Positions 1 through 12,959 of a DNA stretch of 64,000 nt are shown piece by piece (position 1 is the stretch's first letter; each line of letters opens with the position of its first letter). Position numbers and translations under genes: made by a program. The stretch comes from Gloeopeniophorella convolvens (Eukaryota; Basidiomycota; Agaricomycetes; Russulales): positions 372,001 through 436,000 of the forward strand of contig WTXD01000012.1 of assembly GCA_022496205.1 (NCBI GenBank). Reading direction: 5' to 3'. A model generated the notes under the pieces. It searched no databases. It was not told where the DNA came from and worked only from the letters and a program-made list of their open reading frames with translations.

Positions 1-734
1 CGTAAGATATAGCGGCAGCGGGATGGCGGTATCGTACGGTGCGCCCGGGCAGGCCCGGGTACGGCGCGCGCAGGTTCGCGATGGGGAAGGCGTGTATGGC
101 GCGGCAGCACGAGCCCATGTTCCGGCCCGACGACGATTGTCCTGGACCGCGGGCGGCGGCGCGCCACTATCACCACCACCACCACCACTACCACCACCAC
201 CACCACAGGCGACATCGCAGCCTTGACCGGTACGGTGACCGATGTGGCGGCCGATACAGTTATTAGCTGTGCTATGCGCTGCCTGGGCGGTGGGCCTGTT
301 GTACTAATGTGGATCGTGCGTGTGTTGTATGATGCTGAGGCTGCTTGATACCGTATTGCTAGACATAGTTTCCGCGTGGTCTGTCACTAATCATTTCCGC
401 GTTGCTTATATAACTTGCTCTATTTAGTCTACGCACTCCGTCTCTGCAAAGCTATTTATGTCTGGCCGCCGTGCGTGCATGTGTGCAGTGCAGTGGGAAG
501 CCCCCGACGTCATCGTGCCGAAGAACAAAGCGACATGATTGGGCACGACGACCTACGCCGATACACACCCAGAAAGGCAGGTGTCCCACTTGCGCCTTCC
601 GACAAATCCGAGAGGGCGCCAGAATCGGAACAGTTGTCATCTCCCCGCGCTTTTCCAACGATCCGACCCACAGTCGCACCCACTCTCGTCTACGCACTAC
701 TCAGTCCTCCCCCCTACTCACAACCACTGCCAAG
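1..734. other. Left-edge region upstream of MPC2, no gene recognised
   Basis: Two overlapping short open frames run through the first 270 bases, one proline-rich and one histidine-rich. Both are made by the same CAC trinucleotide run and neither resembles a family I know. The segment could hold the last exon of a gene starting outside the window, but nothing proves it. The rest should contain the promoter of the pyruvate carrier gene; I see no clear TATA box. Confidence 0.4.
171..206. repeat. CAC trinucleotide microsatellite
   Basis: A near-perfect run of CAC units is interrupted once by TAC. It is a simple repeat prone to length change, and it explains the proline- and histidine-rich open frames that cross it. 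Confidence 0.9.
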
Positions 735-1340
735 ATGTCCGGAGCAGCAGCCAGCGCAGGTGCCTCGAGATTCCAGTCGTTCATGAACCACCCTGCAGGT
801 GTGGCACACAAGCACGTGAGGCAGCGCGAGCGGCGGCGCTGACTCGGCTGGTGCAGGGCCCAAGACGGTCTTCTTCTGGGCACCGGTCATGAAGTGGTGT
901 CTCGTCGCGGCGGGTGTCAAAGACCTTGGCCGTCCTGTGGAGAAGCTCTCTGTCTCGCAGAACCTCGGTGCGTAGTGCGTTGTTGTTTGGGCGCCCAGCT
1001 GACTCGTCGGTTGGGGTGGGGTGCGTGCAGCGCTCACGGCGACGGGCGTCATCTGGGTGCGCTGGTCGCTCGTCATCACACCGGTCAACTACTCGCTCGC
1101 TGCGGTACGCTGTCTCTCTCTCTCCACTGTCGTCGTCCGGCCGCACTTCGGCTCTCATGCATCTCGTGATCCGCAGGTGAATTTCTTCGTCGGGTCGACG
1201 GGCCTCGGCCAGCTCGCGCGCATCGCCCAGTACGTCGCGCTTTCATGCGTTTCTGTGTGCCCCGGATACAGTCGCGACTGACGCTCCGCCCCAGCCACCG
1301 GTACAGCCAGAAGGAGCAGCCGGCCAAGGTTGCGGCCTAG
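735..1340 (+). CDS. MPC2: Mitochondrial pyruvate carrier subunit, MPC2 type
   Basis: Five exons: 735-798, 857-967, 1031-1104, 1177-1229 and 1295-1340, giving 115 residues. The family forms a hetero-oligomer in the mitochondrial inner membrane and imports pyruvate into the matrix. The join restores the family signature: an NHPAGPKTVFFWAPVMKW segment, then KDLGRPVEKLSVSQNLALTA, then WVRWSLVITPVNYSLAAVNF. The NHPAGP start and FFWAP motif fit the MPC2 (yeast Mpc2/Mpc3) branch rather than MPC1. All introns are 58-72 nt with GT-AG ends and every phase closes, so the gene looks intact. Length is normal for the family. A TATAATAAA-like poly(A) signal lies about 70 nt downstream. It converges on the APQ12-like gene. 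Confidence 0.93.
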
Positions 1341-1645
1341 CGCGCCTGCCACGTACTCACTGCGTTATCGTGCTGTCGTTTAGATGTTTGATGCTTCTCG
1401 CTTTTCTTCCTGTATAATAAATATTATTAGAGGCACGATGTGCGTTCGTCCCGCGACTCTGAGGGAATAGATATACGAGCCGTACCTACAGATACATGAA
1501 CAAGTGCCATAATTTACAGTGTGAGATATATGCAGGTATAGAAACGACACTCCGAAATATAACAAAAAATCAAAAGCTGATGGCGGGCTGGTGACAGATA
1601 CGTAGCCACCTGCATTGCCGGGCGCGTAGCGCAGCAGCGTTCCAC
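1341..1645. other. Convergent 3' intergenic region
   Basis: An AT-rich stretch of about 300 bp sits between the stop codons of the converging MPC2 and APQ12-like genes. It is probably the 3' untranslated regions of both; I see no additional gene. Confidence 0.7.
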
Positions 1646-2380
1646 CTAGTTTGCTCCCCCGCGACGGGCCTGTGTGCGCCGCCCCGTGTTCTGATCGTCC
1701 TCGGGTCCATGTCCGTCATCAGCGCCGTCCCCTGCTGATCCGGGGGCGGCCACGCCGTCAAATGCTGCGCGCGCGATCGCCCAGAAGTTGCCCCCCCGCG
1801 CGCGCTCGAGCACGCCCGCGACAAACTGCTGCACATGCTCGGACGCGCCTGCGCCCGCGTCGGCGCCGTGGCGCTGGCCCTCCTCGTACTGCCACTCGCG
1901 GTGGCTGTCAAAGGGCTCCCACGCGTGCGGGCGGGCGCGGCGCGGGCCCCCGGTGGCATCCTGCCCGTGTCCGTTGAAGGTGTCGAGCAGGAGCCCGGTG
2001 AGGGCGGGCACGATGCCGCGCCCGCCTGCGAAGACCCAGGCCGCGCCGGCAGCAAGTGCGGACATGATGACGCCCCACTTAATGAGCCAGGTAGTGGTAC
2101 GGATGAACCAGGAGGCGGTGCGCAGCGCGCTAGAGAGCGCGAGGTAGGCCGCGAGGAGGGTGATGAGCGGGGGCAGGATCTTCTGCGCGTCCCACTCCCA
2201 GGGCTTGGAGGCTATCAGGGCAGAGCCGAGGTTGAAGAGCGCGGTGAGGAAGGCGAGGCCGTGCGCACAGAAGGTGATGAGCGCTGTGTAGACGGCGGGG
2301 GGGAGAGCGGAGGCGAAGTAGGTGAGGACGGGCTCGAGGAACGGCGGGAGGGGGATGTCGCCGGGGTCGATGTTTGCCAT
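1646..2380 (-). CDS. APQ12-like nuclear envelope / nuclear pore biogenesis protein
   Basis: Single exon, 244 residues from the ATG at 2380 (MANIDPGDIP start). The open frame extends further upstream, but this ATG is the first that precedes the hydrophobic domain. Residues about 25-110 hold two or three closely spaced hydrophobic segments with a short polar turn (KPWEWDAQ), then a segment with ASWFIRTTTWLIKWG. This layout resembles the fungal Apq12 family, small membrane proteins of the nuclear envelope and ER linked to pore assembly and membrane fluidity. The tail (about 120-244) is hydrophilic, low in complexity and rich in G, A, R and D. Family assignment is from pattern memory only; an unrelated two-pass ER protein is the alternative. 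It diverges from the next gene across 580 bp. Confidence 0.55.
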   Translation of the reverse strand: MANIDPGDIPLPPFLEPVLTYFASALPPAVYTALITFCAHGLAFLTALFNLGSALIASKPWEWDAQKILPPLITLLAAYLALSSALRTASWFIRTTTWLIKWGVIMSALAAGAAWVFAGGRGIVPALTGLLLDTFNGHGQDATGGPRRARPHAWEPFDSHREWQYEEGQRHGADAGAGASEHVQQFVAGVLERARGGNFWAIARAAFDGVAAPGSAGDGADDGHGPEDDQNTGRRTQARRGGAN

Positions 2381-2960
2381 GGCGAGGAAGGGATACAGTG
2401 TTACGGAATGGGGGCGGAGAGAGAGAGCGTCGGACTGGACTGGACTGGGCCACGCACGGCACGCGTGATGCAGATGCAGATGCAGTTTGTCTGTGGCCGG
2501 CCACGCCCGGGCCACGGCCGGCAGCCCGAGACAGCGCCGCGGCGCCACAGCCCCGGCACATGAAACAGGGTGACACGTACGGCTCCGTGACAGAAAGAAT
2601 TGCATTGCCTGGACTCCGTGACGACCATCACGCCCCCGCCCGATTAAGTCCACCGGCATTCCCCGTCACCCCCTTTTTCACCCCGACTTACTCCCTGGTA
2701 TGGCAAAATCGGTCTCGTACCCTGGACAGATTGGGAGGCACCCAATCGGCATTTGTATATTCTCGCTGATCCCCCGGGGAATTCATTGATTCTCTCCATT
2801 TCAAGCCCCGCGATCTCTGACAAATACGGGCAAATAGGCTGCTTATAAGAATGGGGTACCTCCTTACGCTACCCAACTTTCCCTAGGTTGCCAGAGCCCC
2901 TCTCTGCACCCACGCGCTTGTCCTTTGTCTGCACCCTTGCTGTCCCCTCCCGCGCACATT
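2381..2960. promoter_or_regulatory. Shared divergent promoter region
   Basis: This 580-bp gap separates the start codons of two divergently transcribed genes. It has a GC-rich half on the left and pyrimidine-rich tracts before the right-hand ATG. I can define no single regulatory site. Confidence 0.5.
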
Positions 2961-3692
2961 ATGGCTATCAAGAGGAAGTTTGATGACGAGACCATCGAGG
3001 AGTCTGACCGCTCTGTAGGTCCATGTATGCGCATCGCGCCGACGCGCCGGCATTAATGCGCGTGTGCGTTTCTAGGCAAAGCAACTCCGGCTGGTCCCCT
3101 TCCCCACGTACCAGGCGGACATGGACGTCGCCATGTCCGACAGCTCAGACTCGCCAGTTGAGCATATAACTACTGAGCAGCATCACGCGCGCCTAGACTC
3201 GTGGGGCAGTACGTCTGGCTCTTCCGACTGCGGCGACGGTGCGTCCCGTCATCAGCGTCTACTCTAAACACCTAGTTCATTTGCGCCGCACGTTTATGCA
3301 GGTCCCACATATCCCTCGTTCAACATCTATCCCAAACCGTTCTTCGGTCCAGACGGCTCGGTTGATACTGACTCGCACGTTTTCTCGAGATACTCTGAGT
3401 CCCCGCCCCCACAAAAGCCTATCGGCCTCCTCGAGCCAAGGAACAGCTTGAGCCATCACGGGTTAGTGCCTTTACCTTGGCCCGGTGGCGCTGGTGTTTG
3501 GTTGTTTCAAGCTCATGCTGACGGAACCCTCCCTGTTTTGCTTCTGTTTTGCCTCTCGTTGTGCGTTGCAGAAACTGTACTCAGATTCCGAAACTTCGCG
3601 TCGCCTGTGCTTCTGGTACCAATGGACAACGCACAATGTGGAGCCATTGTGAACAATGCGGCGCCATCGAGATGATCGACCCTGACTATTGA
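2961..3692 (+). CDS. Small hypothetical protein with conserved-looking C-terminal Cys motif
   Basis: Four exons: 2961-3014, 3076-3238, 3302-3461 and 3572-3692, giving 165 residues. All phases close and every intron is GT-AG. The N-terminus is basic then acidic (MAIKRKFDDETIEESDRS) and looks like a nuclear localisation segment. The middle is low-complexity and Ser/Asp-rich. The last exon encodes a compact motif, KLRVACASGTNGQRTMW followed by SHCEQCGAIEMID, with an HCxxC pair that could bind metal. I recall similar C-termini in uncharacterised agaricomycete proteins, but no function is known to me. A nuclear regulatory role is an inference from the basic start and the Cys motif. Alternative last-exon joins give a worse reading frame. 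Confidence 0.72.
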
Positions 3693-6600
3693 ATACTGGT
3701 ATACGCCGTCTACCTGACATTCCGCCAGCTCTCCGCCTCCAGCACCGTCACTAGCCTTGTTTATGTTTTCTTATTGCGCTGTAGCAACATACCTGCGTCT
3801 AGCCGGTTGCCGACATCCGACTTCAGCACTTCGCCCTCCGACTTGCAGCATGCGATCACCGACACGGACGCTTTGGCACAGCTCAGCACCGTCAAGTACA
3901 ATTGGGCAAGTCTGACGTTCGACACTTTCCCCCGCCTTTGCCACCCGTGTACAACAGCCCCGACCACTCACCAGCTCCAGCACCCGACAAAAGGCGTCCT
4001 ACAGCCCCATGTGTGTCCTTTGTCTCGATGTCTGGTTCGTCTTGCTGTCCCCCGACGAACACTCTCAATATCTGCATACATTACATCTCATCACATCGAC
4101 CCATTCCCCCCATCCCTTTGTCTGTGACTCTATTCTCATTCGCATTCCGGTCTGCCGTGTATATATTCCTGCTCTGACAGTTGCTGTGCTGTTTCTTTGG
4201 CTTTGTGTGATCCGTATCAGTCGAGGGTGTTGGCAACGTAAACGGTGCCAGTGAGCTGTGCAGCTCGGTGCTTCGGGTCGAATCCCGTCTACAGAGCGTG
4301 CGACATATTGCCAATCACTGCCATTTTGAGGTGACGTGCCAAGCGGCGCACAGTTCCGTGTCTAGAACGTTGTCTAGAAGTTGTAGGTGGCAGCACGTGC
4401 CCACAACACATAAGCAAAGCTTGCTTGAGACCTACGGCGGTCGGGAGCAACTTGAATCAGCGTGCTCGTCTCGGCCCAGCCTGAAGCAGCCTTGTTCTTA
4501 TTCTTGCGCCGTATCGCACCGTACCGCATCCGTGCCAAGAAACGGCAGACGGTATAGGCTCACCCCGCGTACTGTACCAGTACTGTTATAAGAAGGTGCG
4601 CACCCCGTTCTCGCACCCGCACTGTTCCGGGGGTCGCACAGTGCGCTTCCGTGTTTCATGCGCACGCGCCAGCTATTTCTGGAACCTGTGCGGGATAAGA
4701 TAGGAAAGGTAGGACAGGATAGAACAGGACGGCGTCCATAAGATATGAGTGTGCCAGCGCCATACAGTACCTGAGAGCGGGCTGTGGGAGCGCTGCCGGG
4801 GATGCAATGCTTCTACGGCTATTTGTGGATAAGAGGGTGCCCGAGACGCGTACAGTTGATCATGATGCATGATTGAGTGCGGCGTCGCGATGGGCACGGG
4901 GTGCTGATCTGCCTGTGGAGATCGTCGCTCTTCTGCGATCCGCGGCGAGCCTCAATCAGGGGGGACGCGACGCGAGGCGTCGGGGGCGGCGCAGATAGAC
5001 GTCGGGGAGCGCGATGAACCCGCACCAGGAAGCAAGACCGGATGGTGCCGCCCATCGAGTATGCACAGGAGCGAGAAGGGAAGAATCCGTTTGTCTAGAT
5101 TGTTGTGTTAAAGGGTGAATAGTGTAAGCATGTTACGACTGATGTAGTCCGATCTGCTTATCTTATCACTGTCTAACGATCACTATTCCAACAGTGCAAA
5201 CGATCCAGACGTAATCCGGACGCGTGGGAGCGGCGCAGAGCGTGCATGACATGCTCACGGTGGCTGGGCTACATACATACGCACCGCAGTAAGTGTGCTA
5301 GCTCAGTGTGCTTACGTGCCAAGCGCGGAGCGAGCGGCGGAGGGGAAGCTGCTTGAGAAGGACGAGAAGGTGCCAGAGAAGCCTGCACAGCCGCCACACA
5401 CTGGCACCAGCGCCATGCGCGATGGGCGCGGGGTTGGATGGGCGAGCGAGTAGGCACGTTCTTTCAGAACTGACGCACCGAGGAGCGTCGCGTGGGCGCG
5501 GTAGTAATGAGAATGGTGTAGGGAAATGACCGCGCCGGCCCCACAGTGTGGGCGCTTCGTCGTTCGCGTCCGGGCTCATATGCGGCGGCGCATCAGTACG
5601 CAGCTGCCACAGCGGCTCCACCGACATCCACGCACAGGAGCAGACAGGCGCGCGCTGCAACCTGCGACACAACGTACGCGTGCTAGGTTCCAACGCGGCC
5701 ATAGGGCTCTACAAAGACGGCGGCGTTGGCGGCGTCGACGGCGAAGAAGAGCGGGCAGCCGCCCCAGAAGCCTGCGCACGCCAAAATGCAAATAAGCTTG
5801 GGCGCAGCGCGGCGCACTGCAATGTCCGTTTCGGGGCGCGTGACCTGCGTTCGATGCGTTCGATACGATCTGTCGCCGCCGGCCTTGCGCGGCACAGAGG
5901 CGCGCGCGCGGGGCGGCAGAGGGCTGCTGCGCCTGCCGCCGCCATGCATCAGGCAGGTGACGCGCGTGCCGACTAGTGTATGTGCGCCGAGGAGATCGCA
6001 GTAGACCATGACGCTGCGGTTGTCGGTGCCTGGCGGGTGCCGGTGAGCTCGTGGTTGATGCAGATGGTGGTTGATCATGAGCCTAGCGATCACAGGGCCG
6101 GAGATGAAGCGGGTTGGCGGCTGTTGGCGGGTGGCTGTGGAGCGGGGGCGGGGTTACTCGGGCTCACGGGCGTGGACTTGACCACTGTGTACTCGTTCAA
6201 TTCTCAGGAACGCCTCGTGCGCGAAGACAAATGGTTGCGCGGAGCTTTGATGATCTTGGTGTTCGGGAAGGTGCAGGATATTGAGGTGGGTGATGTAGAA
6301 GCTGAGCCCTACGCGCAGAAGCGTGTCGGCTAGCCAGACGATGTAGAGGGGGCTTGCAGGGTTTAGCGGGATGTACGAGGGTACAAGAGCGGGGAGCGCC
6401 ACGGCGGACCATGGCGGGGGCACGCGTTCCGTGATGGGCCACGAGCAACGCCTGTTTACGCAGCTTACCTAGAATATGAAATCGAAATCAAACATTCGAA
6501 ACTGTTTGATGTGGGCGTCAGTTGTTGCTCCACAGATGCTCAGGCACCGGCTGTAGGGGTGTGCGACTCTTCTTGTGCTGTAAACGAGCTTACGCCTGTC

Positions 6601-7275
6601 TACGTGCCGGTCATGGTAAGCCAAGACTTTTGATAACCCATGAAGAGGACGATAGCGAAGTCGAGGATTCTCAAAGAATATGCGAGCGCATCAGAGCAGT
6701 GAGCTTCTGTCTTCCTTTGGGAAGCGAAGCGAGTGGACAAGTTGGGGTCGGCAGTGGGTCGGTCCTGTGACCCCGCGTCGCGGGGCCCCGACAACAGAGT
6801 GGAGAACGAGAAGAAAAATCTATAACCCCAGATCTATGATATCACTGCTCACGCGCTCTCCCGCACGAAAATTGCAATCGGAAATGCACCAGAAGGTAGA
6901 GCCGGTGCAGAGGAGTCGCAAGTACTGGTACTGTGTGCACAGCACCTACAGGACGGTCCACTCGACTTCTCAGATAGTAGCGCGAGTAATGTGATGGGCG
7001 GCGTTGTATGATGGCAGAACGAGAGGAAGACATGGGGCGGGAAAGGATGGAGAAGGGCTGCCGTTGGAGGAAGGACCCCAAATCAAGAATGGTACTGCCG
7101 GTTACCAAAGCGGGAGCACGGCGCGCATGCGAGCTCCACGAAGCCCGGCAGCGTGGCGCCGACCGTTCGTCCATTGCCCACTCGACATTCTTCGCAAACT
7201 TATAAAGCCATGTACAAAGAAGCTCCACTCTCCGGGCGTCCAACCCTCCTATCCTTCCTCTCCTGATCCTTCGCC
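3693..7275. other. Long region without a convincing gene; possible degraded membrane-protein gene on the minus strand
   Basis: Nothing in 3693-5260 supports a gene. From about 6450 down to 5270 on the minus strand there are several GC-rich open stretches. One near 6420-6250 reads as a hydrophobic, membrane-like segment (VALPALVPSYIPLNPASPLY), and shorter hydrophobic stretches follow near 5730 and 5400. I could not join them with consensus splice sites into one frame or match a family, so at most this is a decayed gene. 6480-7200 is the upstream region of the transporter gene. Confidence 0.4.
7201..7207 (+). promoter_or_regulatory. TATA box of the MFS transporter gene
   Basis: TATAAAG lies 75 nt before the transporter start codon, a usual distance for a fungal TATA promoter with a short leader. 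Confidence 0.6.
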
Positions 7276-9588
7276 ATGTCTGCCGAAGGCTCCATTGAGA
7301 AGAAAAGCCCGGCCGCGTCGATCCGCGACGTGGACTTAAGTGACGAGAAGCACCGACCCATCCACGTCGATAATGCAGTCACGAACATCAACGCAAAGCT
7401 CGCGAACCCACTCGCAGGCCTGTCCCATGATCAACTCATCGCAGATGGTGCAGAGTTCGCTAGAACACATGGCCTCGAGCATCTAGTGGAGGAATTCAAG
7501 AAGGGGGCACTTGTAGCGCAGGATCCTCTCGTATTCGAGTCCCTTCCCTACCTCACCGAGGCGGACAAGAACATCTTCAGGAGGGAGATCACGCACCGCT
7601 GGGACCAGCCTAAGACGCTCTACTATCTCGTCATTCTATGCTCGGTGGCAGCTTGTGTCCAGGGAGTGCGTTCTTCCTTTCGTTCCACCTCGGTTTGTGC
7701 TGTGCTCACATTACCTAATCAAGATGGATGAGGCCGTTATCAACGGCGCCAACTTGTTTTATGCTCCCCAATTTGGTATAGACCCCAACAAAGGACCGAA
7801 CAAGGAGCAGAACCAATGGCTACTCGGTCTCGTAAATTCAGCACCATATGTGCGTATTTTCCTCAATGTTGCAAGCTCCGTACGCTCAGCTGATTGATCT
7901 TCGTAGCTTTGCTGCGCTATTCTCGGTTGCTGGCTGACAGAGCCTCTCAATCGCTGGTTCGGCCGCCGCGGCACCATCTTCATCTGCGCCGCCATCTCCT
8001 TCCTCGCTTGCATCTGGCAAGGTGTTACTAACTCATGGCCCCACCTCTTCGTCGCGCGCTTCGTTCTTGGCCTGGGAATTGGTCCAAAGTCTTCGACCGT
8101 CCCCGTCTATGCCGCCGAGTGCTCACCGGCCTCCATTCGCGGTGGTCTTGTCATGATGTGGCAGATGTGGACTGCCTTCGGTATCATGTTAGGTTACGTC
8201 GCAGATTTGGCATTCTACAAGGTTCCCGACAGGCCACATATCACCGGCCTCAACTGGCGGCTCATGCTCGCCTCAGTAAGCCTCTTGGCACTGACATAGC
8301 GTTCGAAACTCACATTTGCGTAAAGGCTGGTATTCCCGCATTGTTCCTCATGGCCCAGGTCTTCCTCTGCCCCGAGTCCCCCCGTTGGCTCATGTCAAAG
8401 GGCCGCTACGGAGACGCCTACAAGTCACTTGCTCGCCTTCGTCGGCATCCAGTGCAGGCTGCTCGCGATCTCTTCTGTAAGTCTTCCTCTCTTGGCAGTA
8501 CCCATTAATTGCTCATGTATCACCAGATATTCACGTCCTCCTCGAGGCAGAGGCGGAACTCACCCGCGGACGCAATCGCTACCTTGAGCTCTTCACCATC
8601 CCCCGTAATCGTCGTGCGGCCCTCGGTTCTTTCATCGTCATGTTCATGTAAGCCTGAAGTTCAGAAGTCCATTGATTTTAACTGATGATCTTCTCCCTAG
8701 GCAACAATTCTGTGGTGTCAACGTCATCGCGTATTACTCGTCTACGATCTTCACGGAAGCCAACTTCAGTGAGATTCAGGCCCTGCTCGCATCCTGGGGA
8801 GCTGGCGCTATCAACTTCGTTATGGCGCTCCCTGCTGTGTACACCATAGACATCTTCGGTCGACGCACTCTACTGCTCTTGACGTTCCCCCTCATGTCGG
8901 CATTCTTGCTCATGACAGGTTTCGCATTGTGAGTTTCAAAAAGGCATTGATACGTTCCGCCCTGAGATGATAACGTTCGACAGCTGGATACCAGAAGGTA
9001 AAGGCCGCCTTGCAGTCGTCACGCTTGGCATATACCTCTTCGAATGCGCGTATTCTCCTGGAGAGGGCCCTGTGCCATTCACGTACTCTGCTGAGGCGTT
9101 CCCACTCTACATTCGTGACATCGGCATGTCCTTTGCCACAGCGGTCACATGGCTATTGTGAGTAAACCCCGGTGTGTGAAGGAGCGTACACTCATCATCC
9201 CTCAACAGCAATTTCGTCGTCGCCATTACATTCCCGCGTCTATTGGGAGCATTCAAACCTCAAGGTGCCTTCGGCTGGTATGCAGCGTGGAATGTCGTCG
9301 GTTTCTTTGCCATCCTACTCTTCGTACCTGAGACGAAGGCACTCTCCCTTGAAGAGCTCGACCAAGGTACGCGCACCACTCACTTGCACAACGCAACCTC
9401 TCAATCGCTTTCCCATAGTGTTCTCCGTCTCAACGCGCAGGCATGCTGCCTACCAAATCAAGGCATTCCCCCACAACGTCAAGAAACATATATTCCGCAT
9501 GAAGGTCGCCCCCCTACCGCCACTGTACGAGCACGAAGGCGCGATCGGCGAGAAGCATTACGCCCCCGGTGGCGCAGGGCACGCTTGA
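7276..9588 (+). CDS. MFS sugar/polyol transporter (sugar porter family)
   Basis: Nine exons: 7276-7665, 7724-7849, 7907-8275, 8326-8476, 8527-8647, 8701-8928, 8984-9157, 9209-9366 and 9419-9588, giving 628 residues. It should move a sugar or polyol across the plasma membrane, probably with protons. Sugar-porter marks are present: [16 protein letters not shown] after the second helix, [20 protein letters not shown], the PESPRWLM motif before the central loop, [14 protein letters not shown] in helix 7, DIFGRR, and a [12 protein letters not shown] motif after helix 12. The N-terminal extension of about 120 hydrophilic residues is longer than in hexose transporters and fits a fungal subgroup often annotated as inositol/polyol or general sugar transporters. 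The substrate cannot be told from sequence. All introns close in phase, so the gene looks intact. Confidence 0.93.
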
Positions 9589-11339
9589 GCGCGTCCCGCG
9601 CAACCCTGTACGAGCTCTATGTTTTGGTATCCCACTAATGTAATACGCCGTGTAATACAAGAGCCTGCGGGCAGATGACACTGATGAATTTATATCTATG
9701 ACCAACAATCTATGGTTTTTGTGTGGGATATATACGAGGCCACCTGATTGCACTGCTCTACGGTCGACCTGGTAAGTTACCGTCGTGGGGGGCCGGATTG
9801 TCAGGCCAGCATTGAGCGCTCTGTTCTCGCATGGATCCATTGGTCGCCGTTACTATCGCCATATTCTGGCGCCGGGGAATCCCGGTGGAATCTTGATAGC
9901 CCTAAACTGAGAAGTGAGGATGCGGCCTTACCACTGTGGACTTCGGCGCTTCTGTATCGCGCTGATGGCACGTGACCACCACTGCTACAAATGCACCGCG
10001 GCTCTCCGGTCCGGATGCTTGCTCCTGACGTCCACGATTCTCAATCCCGCTGGCCCCCAACTCGACGTAACGACACCCATTTCACTTACCCCCCACCTTT
10101 CCTTACTTAGTTTAGGGCTTCTAATGACTGGTACAGCTCATAAATCGGCGCGAGGGCGGCCTGACCCAGTTCAGAGGCCACCCGTTCCGCTCGTCGCACG
10201 CCGACTCGGAGCGTCGCCGAGTGAAGCGATGAATTTGTCTCCATGTCTCCATAAACGCAGAGCAGATTTCGACAGCGCTCATCCCATGGTCCCAGAGATC
10301 GCCGGTTTGCCGATTTCTTTTTGGGAGGCACATGAACGATACCAGTGTGGACCGGGATTCATGCATCATGCTGCGCGACCCTGGCCCACCTGGTCTTGAT
10401 CACAGCCGTGCCTCTGCCTCGACCACTGGATTTCAGAAGCCGAACCTCTGCTACCGCGCGGATTCTGCCAGGATATTTGGCAAATATCCTACCCAAGACT
10501 TAGAAACCGAGACTGCTCGCGTATCGATGTCGCTCCTGCTCCGGCGACTTTTTTTACTGCGTTTTGCGCCCCGGGATATCAAACGTTGCACCCTCAACTC
10601 TGGACCAAGCCAGAAGCTGCAGGGCTTGTTCGGGGTTCTCGGGAAGCAACTTTACTCCTCATACATGCCCCGCAAACAAGGCATGCGAATGGCCCATGCC
10701 ACGTCTCAACTCCTTCGCACGGCATGGTACGATTGAATATAGGCACCCATCCTACCGAATCTGTCTTCCCTTTTCGACTGCCCTTGGCCACACCTAGGAG
10801 GGTGGTCAGGCACCGTCCTGATCCCAGACGCTACATTACACGTTATGGAATATATGGTCGATTTTTAGCGCCGCCTTCCCCGCTCTCGTTGCTGAGCGCC
10901 AATACTATACAACGCGGACATTCGCTGGTGGACTCACCTGAAGTGTCCGATCGGTCAGTACGTTACTGAATACAGTACCGAAAGTTTCGATGCTTGGAAG
11001 AAGCCGGGGCGCACATCCCCGCTTGGGTGTTTCGTTATTGTGACGCACCGGCATCCTGCTTGCCTCCGCGTGCCGAGGCGACCTGGTGCGACTCGGATAC
11101 GTATGCGCTATCCCCGGGGGTACGAACACGTTCCATCATGGGCGCTGGGTGTAGAAGTGAGACGGTGTGCATTGCATAATCGGTGGGCGAATAAGGAGTG
11201 AGGATACAGTCCATGATGTACACCACTATCACTATGATACACGTATGCATTCTATTATGGGTGAGCGAGTGCAGACTGCGGGTATTGTCGAACTGCAAGG
11301 TATACGACACTAAGAAACCGAGGACAACCGGGAGCTTTC
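9589..11339. other. Intergenic region, no gene seen
   Basis: About 1.75 kb separates the converging transporter and MAP kinase kinase genes. Only short open frames with no family resemblance and no consistent splice pattern occur. I see no repeat shared with the rest of the window. Confidence 0.6.

Positions 11340-12959
<1,620 letters not shown>

Noticed and set aside
39..266. Histidine-rich open frame at the left edge
   Set aside because: It is produced by the CAC microsatellite, and the same bases also give a proline-rich frame; no family resemblance.
4230..4300. tRNA-like B-box (CGGGTCGAATCCCG)
   Set aside because: The stem-loop resembles a T-arm, but no matching acceptor stem, anticodon arm or A-box lies at the right distance upstream.
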